Notes: generated from the sequence alone by a model not told the origin. A stretch of 64,000 nucleotides of DNA from Anderseniella sp963700895 (GCA_963700895.1 CAVOZI010000011.1:1-64000); one strand, 5' to 3'. Positions 44,441-54,336 are shown, counted from the stretch's first letter. A program made the numbers and translations.

Positions 44441-44959
44441 TTACACCGCCAGCAAATCAGCCCGGCCCTCGTCGCAGCACGCCAGATCCACGGCCACCTC
44501 GCCGGAGGGAATGCAGATGTCGAAGCCGAGCAGTTGGTCGATACGGTTGCCATCAAGGGTCAGGGGCAACCGCATCCAGAACTGGACAAGGTGGTCTTTG
44601 GTGGTTCTGGGAGAGCGAATTGCGCCGTGTGCCGGAAAGCCGGTCTCGAGCACGCAGGCGCAGGCACGTTGCCAATAGCCCGCATTTGACATGCGTTCGA
44701 GATCAGCGACCGGAAGACCGGTAATCTCACGGTCGAACACTTCGCGCAGCTGCGTACCGGCGAGCCGGATGCGAAAACCGCCGTCTGCCTCGTGGTCGAT
44801 CAGGCTGACGAACGGCAGCAATTGGGGAATGTGCGAGGGGCAGATGGACTGGCGGGGCGCAAGCATCTGACCAGCACAACAGGCCAGCCAGTAGTCAAAG
44901 AGCTGCTGCTGCTGCGGCACGACAAGTTGTGCCCTGAATCCTTCCAGTCCGCCACCCAC
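44441..44959 (-). CDS. PAS_5-type PAS domain protein
   Basis: The 172-residue product from GTG 44959 has a single small PAS-like domain: LACCAGQMLAPRQSICPSHI, then FRIRLAGTQLREVFDREITGLPVADL. The PAS_5 subfamily (formerly DUF1430) occurs in alphaproteobacteria. It has no kinase or output domain. Cys-containing positions could bind a ligand but none is known. Its start is uncertain because several GTGs lie near. Confidence 0.75.
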   Translation of the reverse strand: MGGGLEGFRAQLVVPQQQQLFDYWLACCAGQMLAPRQSICPSHIPQLLPFVSLIDHEADGGFRIRLAGTQLREVFDREITGLPVADLERMSNAGYWQRACACVLETGFPAHGAIRSPRTTKDHLVQFWMRLPLTLDGNRIDQLLGFDICIPSGEVAVDLACCDEGRADLLAV

Positions 44960-45123
44960 GATTGCCTGTCCCGCCTCGAATCGCCCTCACCCACTGTTGC
45001 CCAGCTGGCAGTTGATCCGCAAGACCTGTCCATCGCCAGCCTGAGGCCGGCTCAGCAAAAACGGGGCGCGCATGGCCCGAAGACCTCACGCAACCCCGCT
45101 GAACAAACCAAACCGGACTGGCT

Positions 45124-45555
45124 TCAGCCTGCCTTGCGGCGTCCCTGGCCAAGGCCGATCTTCTTGGCGAGCTTGGAGCGCTCAGCCGCGTAATTGGGCG
45201 CCACCATCGGATAATCCGGACGAAGCCCCCACTTCTCCCGGTATTCTTCAGGCGTCATGTTGTACGACGTGCGCAGGTGACGCTTGAGCGACTTGAACTT
45301 CTTGCCGTCTTCCAGGCAGATCAGGTAATCCGGCGTGATGGACCGGTTGACGGGAACAGCCGGCTCAAGCTTCGGCGCCTCAGGCGTGCTGGCAGTTGCA
45401 CTGGCTTCAGTAAGTGCATTGTGGACCTGCTTGATGAGGGCGGGAATGTCGGCTGCGGGTACGGCGTTGTTTCCAACATACGCACAAACTATTTCGGCAG
45501 TCAGCTCGACAAAAGTGACGTTGTGTTCTTCAGATTCGGCCATTTCAGTGCTCAT
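45124..45555 (-). CDS. MucR/Ros-family zinc-finger transcriptional regulator
   Basis: The 143-residue protein carries the Ros-type finger CLEDGKKFKSLKRHLRTSYNMTPEEYREKWGL (about residues 77-108), with Cys, Asp/Glu, and His residues, followed by a basic tail. MucR proteins bind AT-rich DNA and repress genes for exopolysaccharide, motility and cell cycle, and their own promoter. Starts at 45555 or 45543 are possible. The 225-nt region upstream is strongly AT-rich, consistent with autoregulation. Confidence 0.93.
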   Translation of the reverse strand: MSTEMAESEEHNVTFVELTAEIVCAYVGNNAVPAADIPALIKQVHNALTEASATASTPEAPKLEPAVPVNRSITPDYLICLEDGKKFKSLKRHLRTSYNMTPEEYREKWGLRPDYPMVAPNYAAERSKLAKKIGLGQGRRKAG

Positions 45556-45780
45556 CCATTTACATGAGGAGGTTTACTTTAGGGAATGATATCGATTGCG
45601 ACATCGTTTCACGCATCACTCATAACGTTTCGATTTGATTTTATCAAGTTGGAGCATCAGTTATTTTCAATACTGAAATATAACATCACAAATAACTAGA
45701 AATCACTATTGACCCAGCGGCAACCGTTTTCTGTCAATCTGCGAGTTATAGGATGCCGACTGCTATGATGCGTATCGCAA
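45556..45780. promoter_or_regulatory. AT-rich region upstream of mucR
   Basis: This 225-nt stretch is clearly lower in GC than its surroundings and holds several runs (GATTTTATCAAG, TTATTTTCAATACTG). It separates mucR from the end of the DUF2336 gene, both on the minus strand. MucR-type proteins recognise AT-rich DNA with T-A steps, so self-binding is inferred. No RNA gene is seen. Confidence 0.5.
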
Positions 45781-47223
45781 TCAACCAGTAAATCCGGTGT
45801 ATGGCCCGGCTTCGCGCGAAGCCCAATCCCAATAGGACAGCAGCATCCGCGCCTTGTTGTAGGACAGGCTGTCGAACAGCGCGTGCAATTCGATGATCCT
45901 GCTGGAGTCGTTGATGCCACAGGATGGCGAGAGCACCCACCGCTTCAGCGCCTCGGCCGTGACGAGACGGGACTGGGCCATCGCCTTGAAAACCACGGCC
46001 AGCGGTTCACCACCTTCGTCGGCCACGATCAGCACTGCCGTCTCCGGCGCAATCCTGCAGCAACGGGCCAGCGTCTGGGCTGCTTCCGGGTTGCCAGTTT
46101 CAACCTGAGAGATCAGTTGCTCGATGTCGGCGGGCTTGACCTGCCCTCCCAGCGGCGGAATGGCGCCGGCGCCGATACCAACCTCGATCACCCGGGACAG
46201 TGAACTGGACTCGGTGAGAAAACGGCTCAACAGATAACGCCTCAGGTTGCGGTTTGCCTGCCAGAACAGCTTCAGTCCGACCGCTTGCGGCAGGTCCCCC
46301 CGGTTGCACAGCGCCGACAGCAGGTCGTCATTGTCTGCCGATATGGCGGACAGCGTGTTGAAGGCTGCCTGGGACAGCTGACTGTCGGCGTTGCGCAGCA
46401 GATCGAGAATCACCACCGTGTTTCCCGTGGCAATCAGCGCATCGCACACCGCCATGCTCAGTAGCCGGCGCCGGGCAATTAGCCTGAGCTGCTGCTCGTT
46501 GGCTCTGGGAATCAGCCGCAGAAGATCCACGTCTGACAGGACCTGCGCATCCTTGAGCATGCGGCTGGAAATGTCGGGATCGGGATGACAGACAAGGAAA
46601 CTGCGCAACTGCCCCGAAACCACATCCAGCCTTGCGACGGTGCGGGTCAGGCTGGCCAGTTCCGATGATTGCAGGTAGGGAAGGATGCTGACCAGTGCAT
46701 CGCCGGCGAACACGCGCTCCTGCGGCTGGGCCTGGCCTGATGACAACGTCATGATGGCCACGAGATCGCGGCTGGCTGCCGCAAACGACAAGCTGCCATG
46801 ATTGGCAGGCGCAGAAGCGGCAGGCTCCGGAGCCTGCATGGCTGCTTCATCAGCGGCAGCCGTGAAACCCGGTTCGGGCGCAGCCGGGGCCATTGCCGGT
46901 GCGGGAGCGGTTTGCTCCGGCTTGCAGATCTCGACGCCCGGCAGCAACCGTTCATCGACGGAAAACGCATTGGCGGGGCGCAATCGATGCGCTCCCTGGT
47001 TGAGCGTGCACGGCGCTGCGAGGCTGTCCAGCTGGCGGATGCGGGCCAGATCAACGGCGAGTCTCGATGCCAGCACCATGCCATTTGCCGGCACGATCGG
47101 TCCTGCCTCGCTGATCAACGCACTCTCGCTCACACAAACCGCCGCTTGACCGGTTAAACCCCTAAGTGTCTGCCAGATAACAGCAGGAATGGTATAAAGT
47201 GCCTTAATGACAGGAAGAATCAT
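45781..47223 (-). CDS. DUF2336 domain protein
   Basis: The 480-residue protein contains helical, HEAT-like repeats in the middle, with segments VARLDVVSGQLRSFLVCHPD and SFLVCHPDPDISSRMLKDA. DUF2336 is typical of alphaproteobacteria and of unknown function, usually a single long protein with an N-terminal low-complexity part, as here (Ala/Pro-rich, about 95-140). No membrane span is obvious. It stands alone, divergent from the MaoC gene. Confidence 0.78.
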   Translation of the reverse strand: MILPVIKALYTIPAVIWQTLRGLTGQAAVCVSESALISEAGPIVPANGMVLASRLAVDLARIRQLDSLAAPCTLNQGAHRLRPANAFSVDERLLPGVEICKPEQTAPAPAMAPAAPEPGFTAAADEAAMQAPEPAASAPANHGSLSFAAASRDLVAIMTLSSGQAQPQERVFAGDALVSILPYLQSSELASLTRTVARLDVVSGQLRSFLVCHPDPDISSRMLKDAQVLSDVDLLRLIPRANEQQLRLIARRRLLSMAVCDALIATGNTVVILDLLRNADSQLSQAAFNTLSAISADNDDLLSALCNRGDLPQAVGLKLFWQANRNLRRYLLSRFLTESSSLSRVIEVGIGAGAIPPLGGQVKPADIEQLISQVETGNPEAAQTLARCCRIAPETAVLIVADEGGEPLAVVFKAMAQSRLVTAEALKRWVLSPSCGINDSSRIIELHALFDSLSYNKARMLLSYWDWASREAGPYTGFTG

Positions 47224-47262
47224 TGAGCAGGCGGAGCATGGTCATGCCGCGGGAGACTTGCG

Positions 47263-47739
47263 TTGTTTGACGTTGAAACACCGGATGAGCTGATTGAACT
47301 TTCGGGCCGGTCGGCCGGGCCATCAAGCTGGATCGAAGTGACCCAGGAGCGGATCAATGCGTTTGCCCATGCCACCGATGACCTGCAATGGATTCACCTT
47401 GACGCCGCCCGTACCGAGGCCGAATTCGGGCACCCGCCGATTGCCCACGGCTATCTGACGCTGTCGCTGCTGGCACCGGCCATGTACGAACTGTTGCAGA
47501 TCAGGCGCGTCGGGCAGATGATCAACTACGGTATCAACAAGGTGCGCTTCATCGCTCCGGTGCTGGCGGGCGACCGCATCCGGGCAACCATGTCGATAAC
47601 CCTGGCGGCGCGCGAGGGCGGCTTCGTGCGCGCCATCCATGACGTGACCGTGAACTCCGACCGGCTTGATAAGCCGGTGATGATTGCCCAATTGATCGTG
47701 TTGTATTTCGATGCTTCCGACGAGGTGAAAAATGGCTGA
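47263..47739 (+). CDS. MaoC-family (R)-specific enoyl-CoA hydratase-like protein
   Basis: The 158-residue product from TTG 47263 (GGGAG upstream) has a hot-dog fold. The hydratase motif in QERINAFAHATDDLQWIHLD and the HGYLTLSLLA helix include the catalytic Asp and His. It hydrates trans-2-enoyl-CoA, for example feeding PHA or beta-oxidation. Its stop overlaps the msrB start by 8 nt. Confidence 0.88.
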   Translation: MFDVETPDELIELSGRSAGPSSWIEVTQERINAFAHATDDLQWIHLDAARTEAEFGHPPIAHGYLTLSLLAPAMYELLQIRRVGQMINYGINKVRFIAPVLAGDRIRATMSITLAAREGGFVRAIHDVTVNSDRLDKPVMIAQLIVLYFDASDEVKNG

Positions 47740-48130
47740 CGACCGGCGCAAGAGCGAGGCTGAGTGGCGCGAACAACTCACTGATGCAGAATATTATGTG
47801 CTGCGCTCGCACGGCACCGAGCGGGCGTTCTCGCATCCGCTCAACAACAACAAGAAGCAGGGCGAGTATGTGTGCGCCGGCTGCGGCAACCCGCTGTTCA
47901 CATCCGGGGCCAAGTTCGATTCAGGCACCGGCTGGCCGAGCTTCTACGAGCCGATGTCCGACGATGCCGTGTCCGAGCACGAGGACCGGTCGTTTTTCAT
48001 GCGCCGCACCGAGGTGCGTTGCGCGGCCTGCGACGGCCATCTCGGCCACGTGTTCAAGGACGGTCCGCAGCCGACGGGCCTGCGCTACTGCATGAACGGC
48101 GTTGCGCTCAAGTTCAACGAGGACAAGTAA
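47732..48130 (+). CDS. msrB: Peptide-methionine (R)-S-oxide reductase MsrB
   Basis: The 132-residue enzyme reduces methionine-R-sulfoxide. It has zinc-binding CxxC pairs (CAGCGNP, CAACDG), the substrate motif GTGWPSFYEP and the catalytic-region RYCMNG. It overlaps the MaoC gene by 8 nt and is followed 44 nt later by the oligopeptidase, suggesting a small operon. Confidence 0.95.
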   Translation: MADDRRKSEAEWREQLTDAEYYVLRSHGTERAFSHPLNNNKKQGEYVCAGCGNPLFTSGAKFDSGTGWPSFYEPMSDDAVSEHEDRSFFMRRTEVRCAACDGHLGHVFKDGPQPTGLRYCMNGVALKFNEDK

Positions 48131-48174
48131 CCACCACCGGGCCAGCTCCGCCCGGCAACCCTTTCAGGACACCC

Positions 48175-50253
48175 ATGACCTCATCCGCGCCCCGGGCCGC
48201 CAAACGGCCCGTCACCTCAACCGTTCACGGCATCAGCCTTGTCGATGACTATCACTGGCTGCGCGATGCCAACTGGCAGCAGGTGATGCGCGATCCGTCC
48301 GTCCTCACCCCGGAAATCCGGACGCACCTGGAAGCCGAGAACGCCTGGACGGAAGCCGCGATGGCGCCAACGAAGGCGCTTCAGGACAAGCTGTTCGGCG
48401 AGATGAAGGGGCGCATCAAGGAAGACGACTCCTCGATGCCCTCGCCCGACGGGCCGTACTCCTATGGCGTGAAATACGTCACCGGCGGCCAGCAGCCGCT
48501 GTTCATCCGCTCCCGGCGTGATGGCGGCGCGGAGACCGTGCTGGTGGACGGCAACGCGGAAGCTGAAGGCAAGGAATATTTCCGCTTCGGCGGCGCGTCA
48601 CACTCGCCCGACCACAAGCTCACGGCGTTCGGCTTCGACGACAAGGGCTCGGAGTACTTCACCGTCATCCTGCGCGATACCGCAACGGGCGAGAACCTTG
48701 CCGACACCATCCCGGACACCGGCGGCGGGGTCGTATGGTCTGCCGATAGCCGTCACGTGTTCTATGTGCGGCTCGACGAAAACCACCGTCCGTCGAAACT
48801 GTATCGTCACGAGATCGGCACACCTGCCGCAGGCGATGTGCTGGTGCACGAAGAAACCGATCCCGGCTTCTTCATGTCATGCGGCAAGAGCCAGTCGGGC
48901 GACTGGATCACCATCGACTGTCACGACCACCAGACTTCCGAATGCTGGCTGCTCCCCGCCGGGGATCCCACCGCAAAACCCAGGCTGATTTCGGCGCGCG
49001 AGACTGCGCACGAGTACTCCGTCGATGAAGGCGGCGGTCAGCTCTACATCCTGACCAACTCCAGCGATGCCGAGGATTTCAGGATTGTTACGGCGCCAGC
49101 AGAGAATCCGGGCCGCGATAACTGGAAAGACCTGGTGCCTCACACGCCCGGTACGCTGATCATCGACATGGCCGTATTTGCCGGACACCTGGCCCGGCTG
49201 GAGCGCGCACAAGGGCTGCCGCGCATCATCGTCCGCGACCTCAAGACCGGTGAGGAACACGCCATCGCCTTCGACGAGGAAGCCTATTCGCTGGGCATGT
49301 CGGCAGGCTACGAGTTCGACACCACCAGCCTGCGCTTCACCTATTCCTCCATGACCACGCCGTCACAGGTGTTCGACTACGATATGGCCAGCCGCGAACG
49401 CACCTTGCGCAAGACGCAGGACGTGCCGTCCGGCCACAATCCGGATGACTACGTGACCCGCCGCATCATGGCCCCGGTAGCCGATGGCGAACAGGTGCCG
49501 GTGTCCCTGCTCTACCGCAAGGACACGCCGCTCGACGGCTCCGCGCCCGTGTGGCTGTACGGCTACGGCTCATACGGCATCTCCATTCCGGCCGCCTTCA
49601 ACACCAACATCCTGTCGCTGGCAGACCGCGGCTTTATCTATGCCGTCGCCCACATTCGCGGCGGCAAGGACAAGGGCTATGGCTGGTACAAGGCCGGCAG
49701 GATGATGACCAAGAAGAACACCTTCGAGGACTTCATCGCCGCCGGCCAGCATCTGGTCGCGCAAGGCTTCACCAGCGAAGGCAACCTCGTGGCGCAGGGC
49801 GGAAGTGCGGGCGGCATGCTGATGGGGGCGGTGGCCAACATGGCGCCCGAACTGTTCAAAGGCATCATCGCCGAGGTCCCGTTCGTCGACGTGCTGAACA
49901 CCATGCTGGACGACACCCTGCCGCTGACCCCGCCCGAGTGGAACGAGTGGGGCAACCCGATCGCCAGCCGTGAAGCCTTCGAGTACATGCGCGCCTACTC
50001 GCCTTATGACAACGTGGCGGCCAAGGCCTATCCCAACATCCTTGCCGTGGGCGGGCTGACCGACCCGCGCGTGACCTACTGGGAGCCGGCCAAGTGGGTC
50101 GCCAAGCTGCGCGAGCTCAAGACCGACGGCAACCATCTGCTGCTGAAGACCCAGATGGGCGCAGGCCACGGCGGCGCACCCGGCCGCTTCGACCGTCTGA
50201 AGGAAGTGGCGCTGGTCTATGCCTTCGGGCTGATGGTGACTGGGAAGGCGTGA
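48175..50253 (+). CDS. ptrB: S9-family prolyl oligopeptidase (oligopeptidase B-like)
   Basis: From ATG 48175 the protein has 692 residues; a longer open frame is only a shadow of msrB. The N-terminal beta-propeller covers about 70-400. The catalytic triad is Ser544 in GGSAGGML, Asp630 in LTDPRVTYW and His665 in GAGHGGAPGR. The GDR-type substrate loop around the nucleophile matches oligopeptidase B, which cleaves after basic residues, but the exact specificity is not readable. It is likely co-transcribed with msrB. Confidence 0.87.
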   Translation: MTSSAPRAAKRPVTSTVHGISLVDDYHWLRDANWQQVMRDPSVLTPEIRTHLEAENAWTEAAMAPTKALQDKLFGEMKGRIKEDDSSMPSPDGPYSYGVKYVTGGQQPLFIRSRRDGGAETVLVDGNAEAEGKEYFRFGGASHSPDHKLTAFGFDDKGSEYFTVILRDTATGENLADTIPDTGGGVVWSADSRHVFYVRLDENHRPSKLYRHEIGTPAAGDVLVHEETDPGFFMSCGKSQSGDWITIDCHDHQTSECWLLPAGDPTAKPRLISARETAHEYSVDEGGGQLYILTNSSDAEDFRIVTAPAENPGRDNWKDLVPHTPGTLIIDMAVFAGHLARLERAQGLPRIIVRDLKTGEEHAIAFDEEAYSLGMSAGYEFDTTSLRFTYSSMTTPSQVFDYDMASRERTLRKTQDVPSGHNPDDYVTRRIMAPVADGEQVPVSLLYRKDTPLDGSAPVWLYGYGSYGISIPAAFNTNILSLADRGFIYAVAHIRGGKDKGYGWYKAGRMMTKKNTFEDFIAAGQHLVAQGFTSEGNLVAQGGSAGGMLMGAVANMAPELFKGIIAEVPFVDVLNTMLDDTLPLTPPEWNEWGNPIASREAFEYMRAYSPYDNVAAKAYPNILAVGGLTDPRVTYWEPAKWVAKLRELKTDGNHLLLKTQMGAGHGGAPGRFDRLKEVALVYAFGLMVTGKA

Positions 50254-50366
50254 GCAAACCGCCAATAGGAATTGTGCGCCTGCAAACCTTGCTTTGTGGC
50301 CCGATCCAGCGCACATTGCCGCGCAAAATCTGACCCTGATCCAATCGCATCCGGAGGCTTTGACCC

Positions 50367-51581
50367 ATGGCAGAAGCAGCCCATTCCATTTCGCCCAAGC
50401 CGGCGGCCGTTGCCGAGTTCAACTGGGAAGACCCGCTCGACCTTGAAAGCCACCTGACCGAAGAAGAGCGCATGATCCGCGACAGCGTGCGCGACTTTGC
50501 CCAGGACAAGCTGATGAGCCGGGTGAAGACCGCCTTCCGCGACGAACGGTTCGACCGCGAGATCATGAACGAGGCCGGCGAGCTGGGCCTGATGGGCATC
50601 ATGACCGACCCCAAGTACGGCGGCGCGGGCCTCGGCTACGTAGCCTATGGCCTGATTGCGCGCGAGATCGAGCGCGTCGATTCCGGCTACCGCTCAGCCA
50701 TCTCGGTGCAGAATTCGCTCGTCATGCACCCGATCGAGGCCTATGGCTCGGAAGCCCAGAAGATGAAGTACCTGCCCAAGCTTGCCACCGGCGAGATGGT
50801 CGGCTGCTTCGGCCTGACCGAACCGGACGCCGGCTCCGACCCGGGCGGCATGAAGACCCGCGCCAGGCGCACCTCCAACGGCTATGTGCTCAACGGCGCG
50901 AAGATGTGGATCACCAACTCGCCCATCGCCGACATCGCCGTCGTGTGGGCCAAGCTTGAAGACGAAGGCATTCACGGCTTCATCGTGGAGCGCGGCGCCA
51001 AGGGCTTCTCGACGCCGAAGATCGAGGGCAAGTTCTCGCTTCGCGCCTCCGTCACCGGCGAAATCGTGCTCGACAACGTCGAAGTGGGCGAAGATGCGCT
51101 GATGCCCAACACCCGCGGGCTTTCCGGCCCGTTCGGCTGCCTCAACAAGGCGCGCTACGGCATTGCCTGGGGCGTCATCGGGGCGGCGGAAGACTGCTGG
51201 CACCGCGCACGCCAGTACACGCTCGACCGCAAGCAGTTTGGCCGGCCGCTGGCCGCCACGCAGCTCGTCCAGAAGAAGCTGGCCGACATGCAGACCGAAA
51301 TCACGCTGGGCCTGCACGGCTGCCTGTCGCTGGGCCGTGGGCTGGAGAACGGCACCGTATCGCCGGTTGCCATTTCCATCATGAAGCGCAACAACTGCGG
51401 CAAGGGGCTGGACATCGCCCGCATGGCGCGTGACATGCACGGCGGCAACGGCATCTCGGACGAGTATCACGTCATCCGCCACATGGTGAACCTGGAGACG
51501 GTGAACACCTATGAAGGCGCCCATGACGTGCACGCCCTGATCCTCGGCCGCGCGCAGACCGGCATCCAGGCGTTCTTCTGA
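50367..51581 (+). CDS. gcdH: Glutaryl-CoA dehydrogenase
   Basis: The 404-residue flavoenzyme decarboxylates glutaryl-CoA to crotonyl-CoA in lysine, hydroxylysine and tryptophan breakdown. The family FAD and substrate motifs GCFGLTEPDAGSDPGGM and KMWITNSPIADIAVVW are present. The catalytic base Glu383 lies in NTYEGAHDVH. A distinctive Arg of glutaryl-CoA dehydrogenases falls in the MKTRARR segment. It stands between the oligopeptidase and sodB, about 110 nt after the first. Confidence 0.93.
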   Translation: MAEAAHSISPKPAAVAEFNWEDPLDLESHLTEEERMIRDSVRDFAQDKLMSRVKTAFRDERFDREIMNEAGELGLMGIMTDPKYGGAGLGYVAYGLIAREIERVDSGYRSAISVQNSLVMHPIEAYGSEAQKMKYLPKLATGEMVGCFGLTEPDAGSDPGGMKTRARRTSNGYVLNGAKMWITNSPIADIAVVWAKLEDEGIHGFIVERGAKGFSTPKIEGKFSLRASVTGEIVLDNVEVGEDALMPNTRGLSGPFGCLNKARYGIAWGVIGAAEDCWHRARQYTLDRKQFGRPLAATQLVQKKLADMQTEITLGLHGCLSLGRGLENGTVSPVAISIMKRNNCGKGLDIARMARDMHGGNGISDEYHVIRHMVNLETVNTYEGAHDVHALILGRAQTGIQAFF

Positions 51582-51648
51582 ACCTCTGGTGCGGCTCGCG
51601 CGTTGACGCTACAGAACCCGATCAAACCAACAATGGAGGCTGACACCA

Positions 51649-52254
51649 ATGGCTCTTGAACTTCCCGATCTCCCCTATGCCTATGACGCGCTGGGCCCGT
51701 ACATGTCGAAGGAAACGCTGGAGTTTCACCACGACAAGCACCACATGGCCTATGTCACCAACGGCAACAACCTGTTGAAGGACTCACCGCTTGCCGGCAA
51801 GTCCATCGAGGAGATTTGCAAGGCGGCGTTTGCCGACAAGAACGCCGGCCTCGTCAACAATGTGGGCCAGCACTACAACCACAACCACTTCTGGAACTGG
51901 ATGACGCCGAATGGCGGCGGCAAGAAGCTGCCCGGCGCCCTGCAAAAGGCTGTCGACTCTGACCTCGGCGGCTACGACAAGATGCGCGAAGACTTCATCA
52001 ATGCCGGCGTGACGCAGTTCGGCTCCGGCTGGGCATGGCTCGCCGTCAAGGACGGCAAGCTGGTCGTCATGAAGACCCCCAACGGCGAGAACCCGCTGAT
52101 GCACGGCGCTCACCCGATTCTCGGCTGCGACGTGTGGGAGCACTCGTACTACATCGACTACCGCAACGCGCGGCCCAAGTACCTCGAAGCGTTCGTGGAC
52201 AATCTGGTGAACTGGGAATACGTGGAGAAGATGTACGCCGCAGCAACGAAATAG
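51649..52254 (+). CDS. sodB: Fe/Mn superoxide dismutase
   Basis: The 201-residue enzyme has metal ligands His27 (LEFHHDKHH), His in QHYNHNHFWNW, Asp and His in ILGCDVWEHSYYIDY. The GSGWAWL segment and Gln/His pattern resemble the iron form. It disproportionates superoxide in the cytoplasm. A strong terminator follows about 30 nt after the stop, so it ends its transcript. Confidence 0.96.
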   Translation: MALELPDLPYAYDALGPYMSKETLEFHHDKHHMAYVTNGNNLLKDSPLAGKSIEEICKAAFADKNAGLVNNVGQHYNHNHFWNWMTPNGGGKKLPGALQKAVDSDLGGYDKMREDFINAGVTQFGSGWAWLAVKDGKLVVMKTPNGENPLMHGAHPILGCDVWEHSYYIDYRNARPKYLEAFVDNLVNWEYVEKMYAAATK

Positions 52255-52283
52255 GCGCTGCGCGCAGCTCCAGGACATTCAGG

Positions 52284-52311
52284 CGGGGCCCTTCGGGGCC
52301 CCGTTTTCGTT
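52284..52311 (+). terminator. Rho-independent terminator after sodB
   Basis: CGGGGCCC (52284-52291) and GGGCCCCG (52296-52303) pair around a TTCG tetraloop, followed by TTTTCGTT. The UUCG-type loop adds stability. Confidence 0.9.
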
Positions 52312-52523
52312 TGCTGGACCGGAAGGTGGATGACTGCCTTGTGCCATGGACTGTTGCAGAAGCCTTGACGATTGAATTCGCGGAGAGGTTGAGCGATGAT
52401 CCAGATGCGCACCAGTGCGAACCAACACACCAGACGAATTGCCCTGCTCATTGGCGCGAACGTCCGGTGACTGTTTGAAGCCGTTTGACCAGCCGATCCA
52501 CCTTACCATTCCGGGAGCACCTC

Positions 52524-53513
52524 ATGTCTTGGATTACCCAGTCATACATGGGCAAGAAGGCCGTCGCTGGCGGCAAGGCCGGCAAGACGCACCATCTGAA
52601 CAAGGCTGTCCAGGGGGAGTACCACTATGTCTACGGCCCTTATGCGAAACCGGTCCTGACGATTGCGCCCGGGGACGTCATCATTGCAGAAACCGAAGAT
52701 GCTTTCGGTGGTGTGATCAAGACGGTCGACGACCTGCCATCGCAAAAGCTGAACATGCCGTTCGTCAACCCGCAATGCGGTCCGGTGGCCGTCGAGGGCG
52801 CCGAGAAGGGCGACGTGCTTTGCGTTCACATCCACTCGATCAAACCGCGCGGGCCACAGCCCGTCGGCACATCGGCACTCATCCCGGAGTTTGGCGGACT
52901 GGTATCCAACTCGTCGACGGCGCTGCTCAATCCGCCGCTGCCTGAAAGGGTGATGAAGTACGAGGTAACCGAGGACGGGGTGAAGTTCTCCGACAGGGTG
53001 ATGCTGCCCTACGAGCCGTTCATCGGAACGCTCGGCGTGTCGCCCGAGATCGAGGCGGTCTCGTCACTGCAGCCGGACTACTGGGGCGGAAACATGGATC
53101 TGCCGGATGTCGCGCCGGGCGCCGTCATCTATTTCCCCGTCATGCACAAGGATGCCTATCTCTACCTGGGTGACTGTCATGGCCGGCAAGGCGATGGCGA
53201 GCTGTGCGGCGTTGCGGTGGAAATGCCGTCAACCACCACGGTGCAGGTAGACCTGATCAAGAACTGGCAGATCGCCTGGCCGCGGCTCGAGAACGAAGAC
53301 TTCATCATGACCATCGGGTCGGCCCGGCCGCTGGAAGATGCCGCACGCATCGCCTATCGCGAACTCACAAGGTGGCTGGCAAGCGACTATGGTTTCGACG
53401 AACTGGAAGCCTATTTCCTGCTAACCCAGGCCGGCAAGGTGCGCCTCGGCAACATGGTCGATCCCAAGTACACGATCGGCGCATCGATCAAGAAAAGCTA
53501 CATCAACCAGTAA
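52524..53513 (+). CDS. Acetamidase/formamidase family protein
   Basis: The start at ATG 52524 (GGGAG upstream) gives 329 residues; a longer frame to 52485 is unlikely. It has the family segments PGDVIIAETEDAFGG, PFVNPQCGPVAVEGAEKGDVL and YLGDCHGRQGDGELCGVAVE, the last bearing the catalytic acid and His region of FmdA/AmdA-type amide hydrolases. Its substrate is not clear. It is coupled by 14 nt to an SDR gene, suggesting a shared pathway. Confidence 0.85.
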   Translation: MSWITQSYMGKKAVAGGKAGKTHHLNKAVQGEYHYVYGPYAKPVLTIAPGDVIIAETEDAFGGVIKTVDDLPSQKLNMPFVNPQCGPVAVEGAEKGDVLCVHIHSIKPRGPQPVGTSALIPEFGGLVSNSSTALLNPPLPERVMKYEVTEDGVKFSDRVMLPYEPFIGTLGVSPEIEAVSSLQPDYWGGNMDLPDVAPGAVIYFPVMHKDAYLYLGDCHGRQGDGELCGVAVEMPSTTTVQVDLIKNWQIAWPRLENEDFIMTIGSARPLEDAARIAYRELTRWLASDYGFDELEAYFLLTQAGKVRLGNMVDPKYTIGASIKKSYINQ

Positions 53514-53527
53514 CAGGACGCCTCAAC

Positions 53528-54289
53528 ATGGATCTCGGTCTGAAGGGTTTGAACGCCATCGTCACCGGTGGCAGCAAGGGGATTGGCCGCAGGGCCGCAG
53601 ACATCTTTGCCGATGAGGGAGCGAACGTGTCGATCTGCGCGCGCAACCTGGCCGAGGTGAACGAAGCTGCGGCAAGCCTTGCTGCAAAGGGCGTCAAGAG
53701 CCTGGGACGGACGGTCGATGTGGGCGACAGGTCCTCGCTCGACAACTGGGTCAAGGAGAGCGCCTCGGCACTCGGGGGCATCGACATTGTGGTGGCCAAC
53801 GTGTCGGCGCTTGCGGTTGAGGACAACGAGGAAGCCTGGAAGGCGGGCTTTGACGTCGACATGATGCACACGGTGCGCGTCGTCAACGCGGCACTGCCTT
53901 ATCTCGAGAAGTCGAAGCATGGAGCCATCGTGATCGTGTCGTCGGTGTCCGGACGCGAAGCCGACTTTACCGGGCCCGCCTATGGAGCGTTCAAGGCGGC
54001 GCTCGTCCACTATGCGCAGCGCATGGCGTTCCAGCTCGCGCCTAAGAATATCCGCGTCAACTCGGTGTCACCCGGCAACACCTACTTCAAGGGGGGCGTG
54101 TGGGAGCATATCGAGAAGAACATTCCCGACCTGTTCGCGCAGGCGCTTGCGCTCAACCCGACCGGGCGCATGGCAACGCCTGAAGAAATCGGCCGCGGCA
54201 TCGTCTTTCTCGCCAGTCCCGCCTCAAGCTTCACCATGGGCACCAACCTGGTGATCGACGGCGCATTGACGAGGGGCGTGCAGCTCTAG
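53528..54289 (+). CDS. Short-chain dehydrogenase/reductase
   Basis: The 253-residue protein has the cofactor motif VTGGSKGIGRRAA (residues 12-24), NVSAL, and the catalytic Ser in VIVSSVSG followed by YGAFK. The Asp/Arg pattern after beta2 (ICARN) suggests an NADP preference. It lies 14 nt after the acetamidase-family gene. The substrate is unknown; a hydroxy or keto intermediate of the same pathway is inferred. Confidence 0.9.
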   Translation: MDLGLKGLNAIVTGGSKGIGRRAADIFADEGANVSICARNLAEVNEAAASLAAKGVKSLGRTVDVGDRSSLDNWVKESASALGGIDIVVANVSALAVEDNEEAWKAGFDVDMMHTVRVVNAALPYLEKSKHGAIVIVSSVSGREADFTGPAYGAFKAALVHYAQRMAFQLAPKNIRVNSVSPGNTYFKGGVWEHIEKNIPDLFAQALALNPTGRMATPEEIGRGIVFLASPASSFTMGTNLVIDGALTRGVQL

Positions 54290-54336
54290 ATGTGAGCTTT
54301 CAATAGGTTGTCCATTCAGACCTGACCGGGGAGGCT

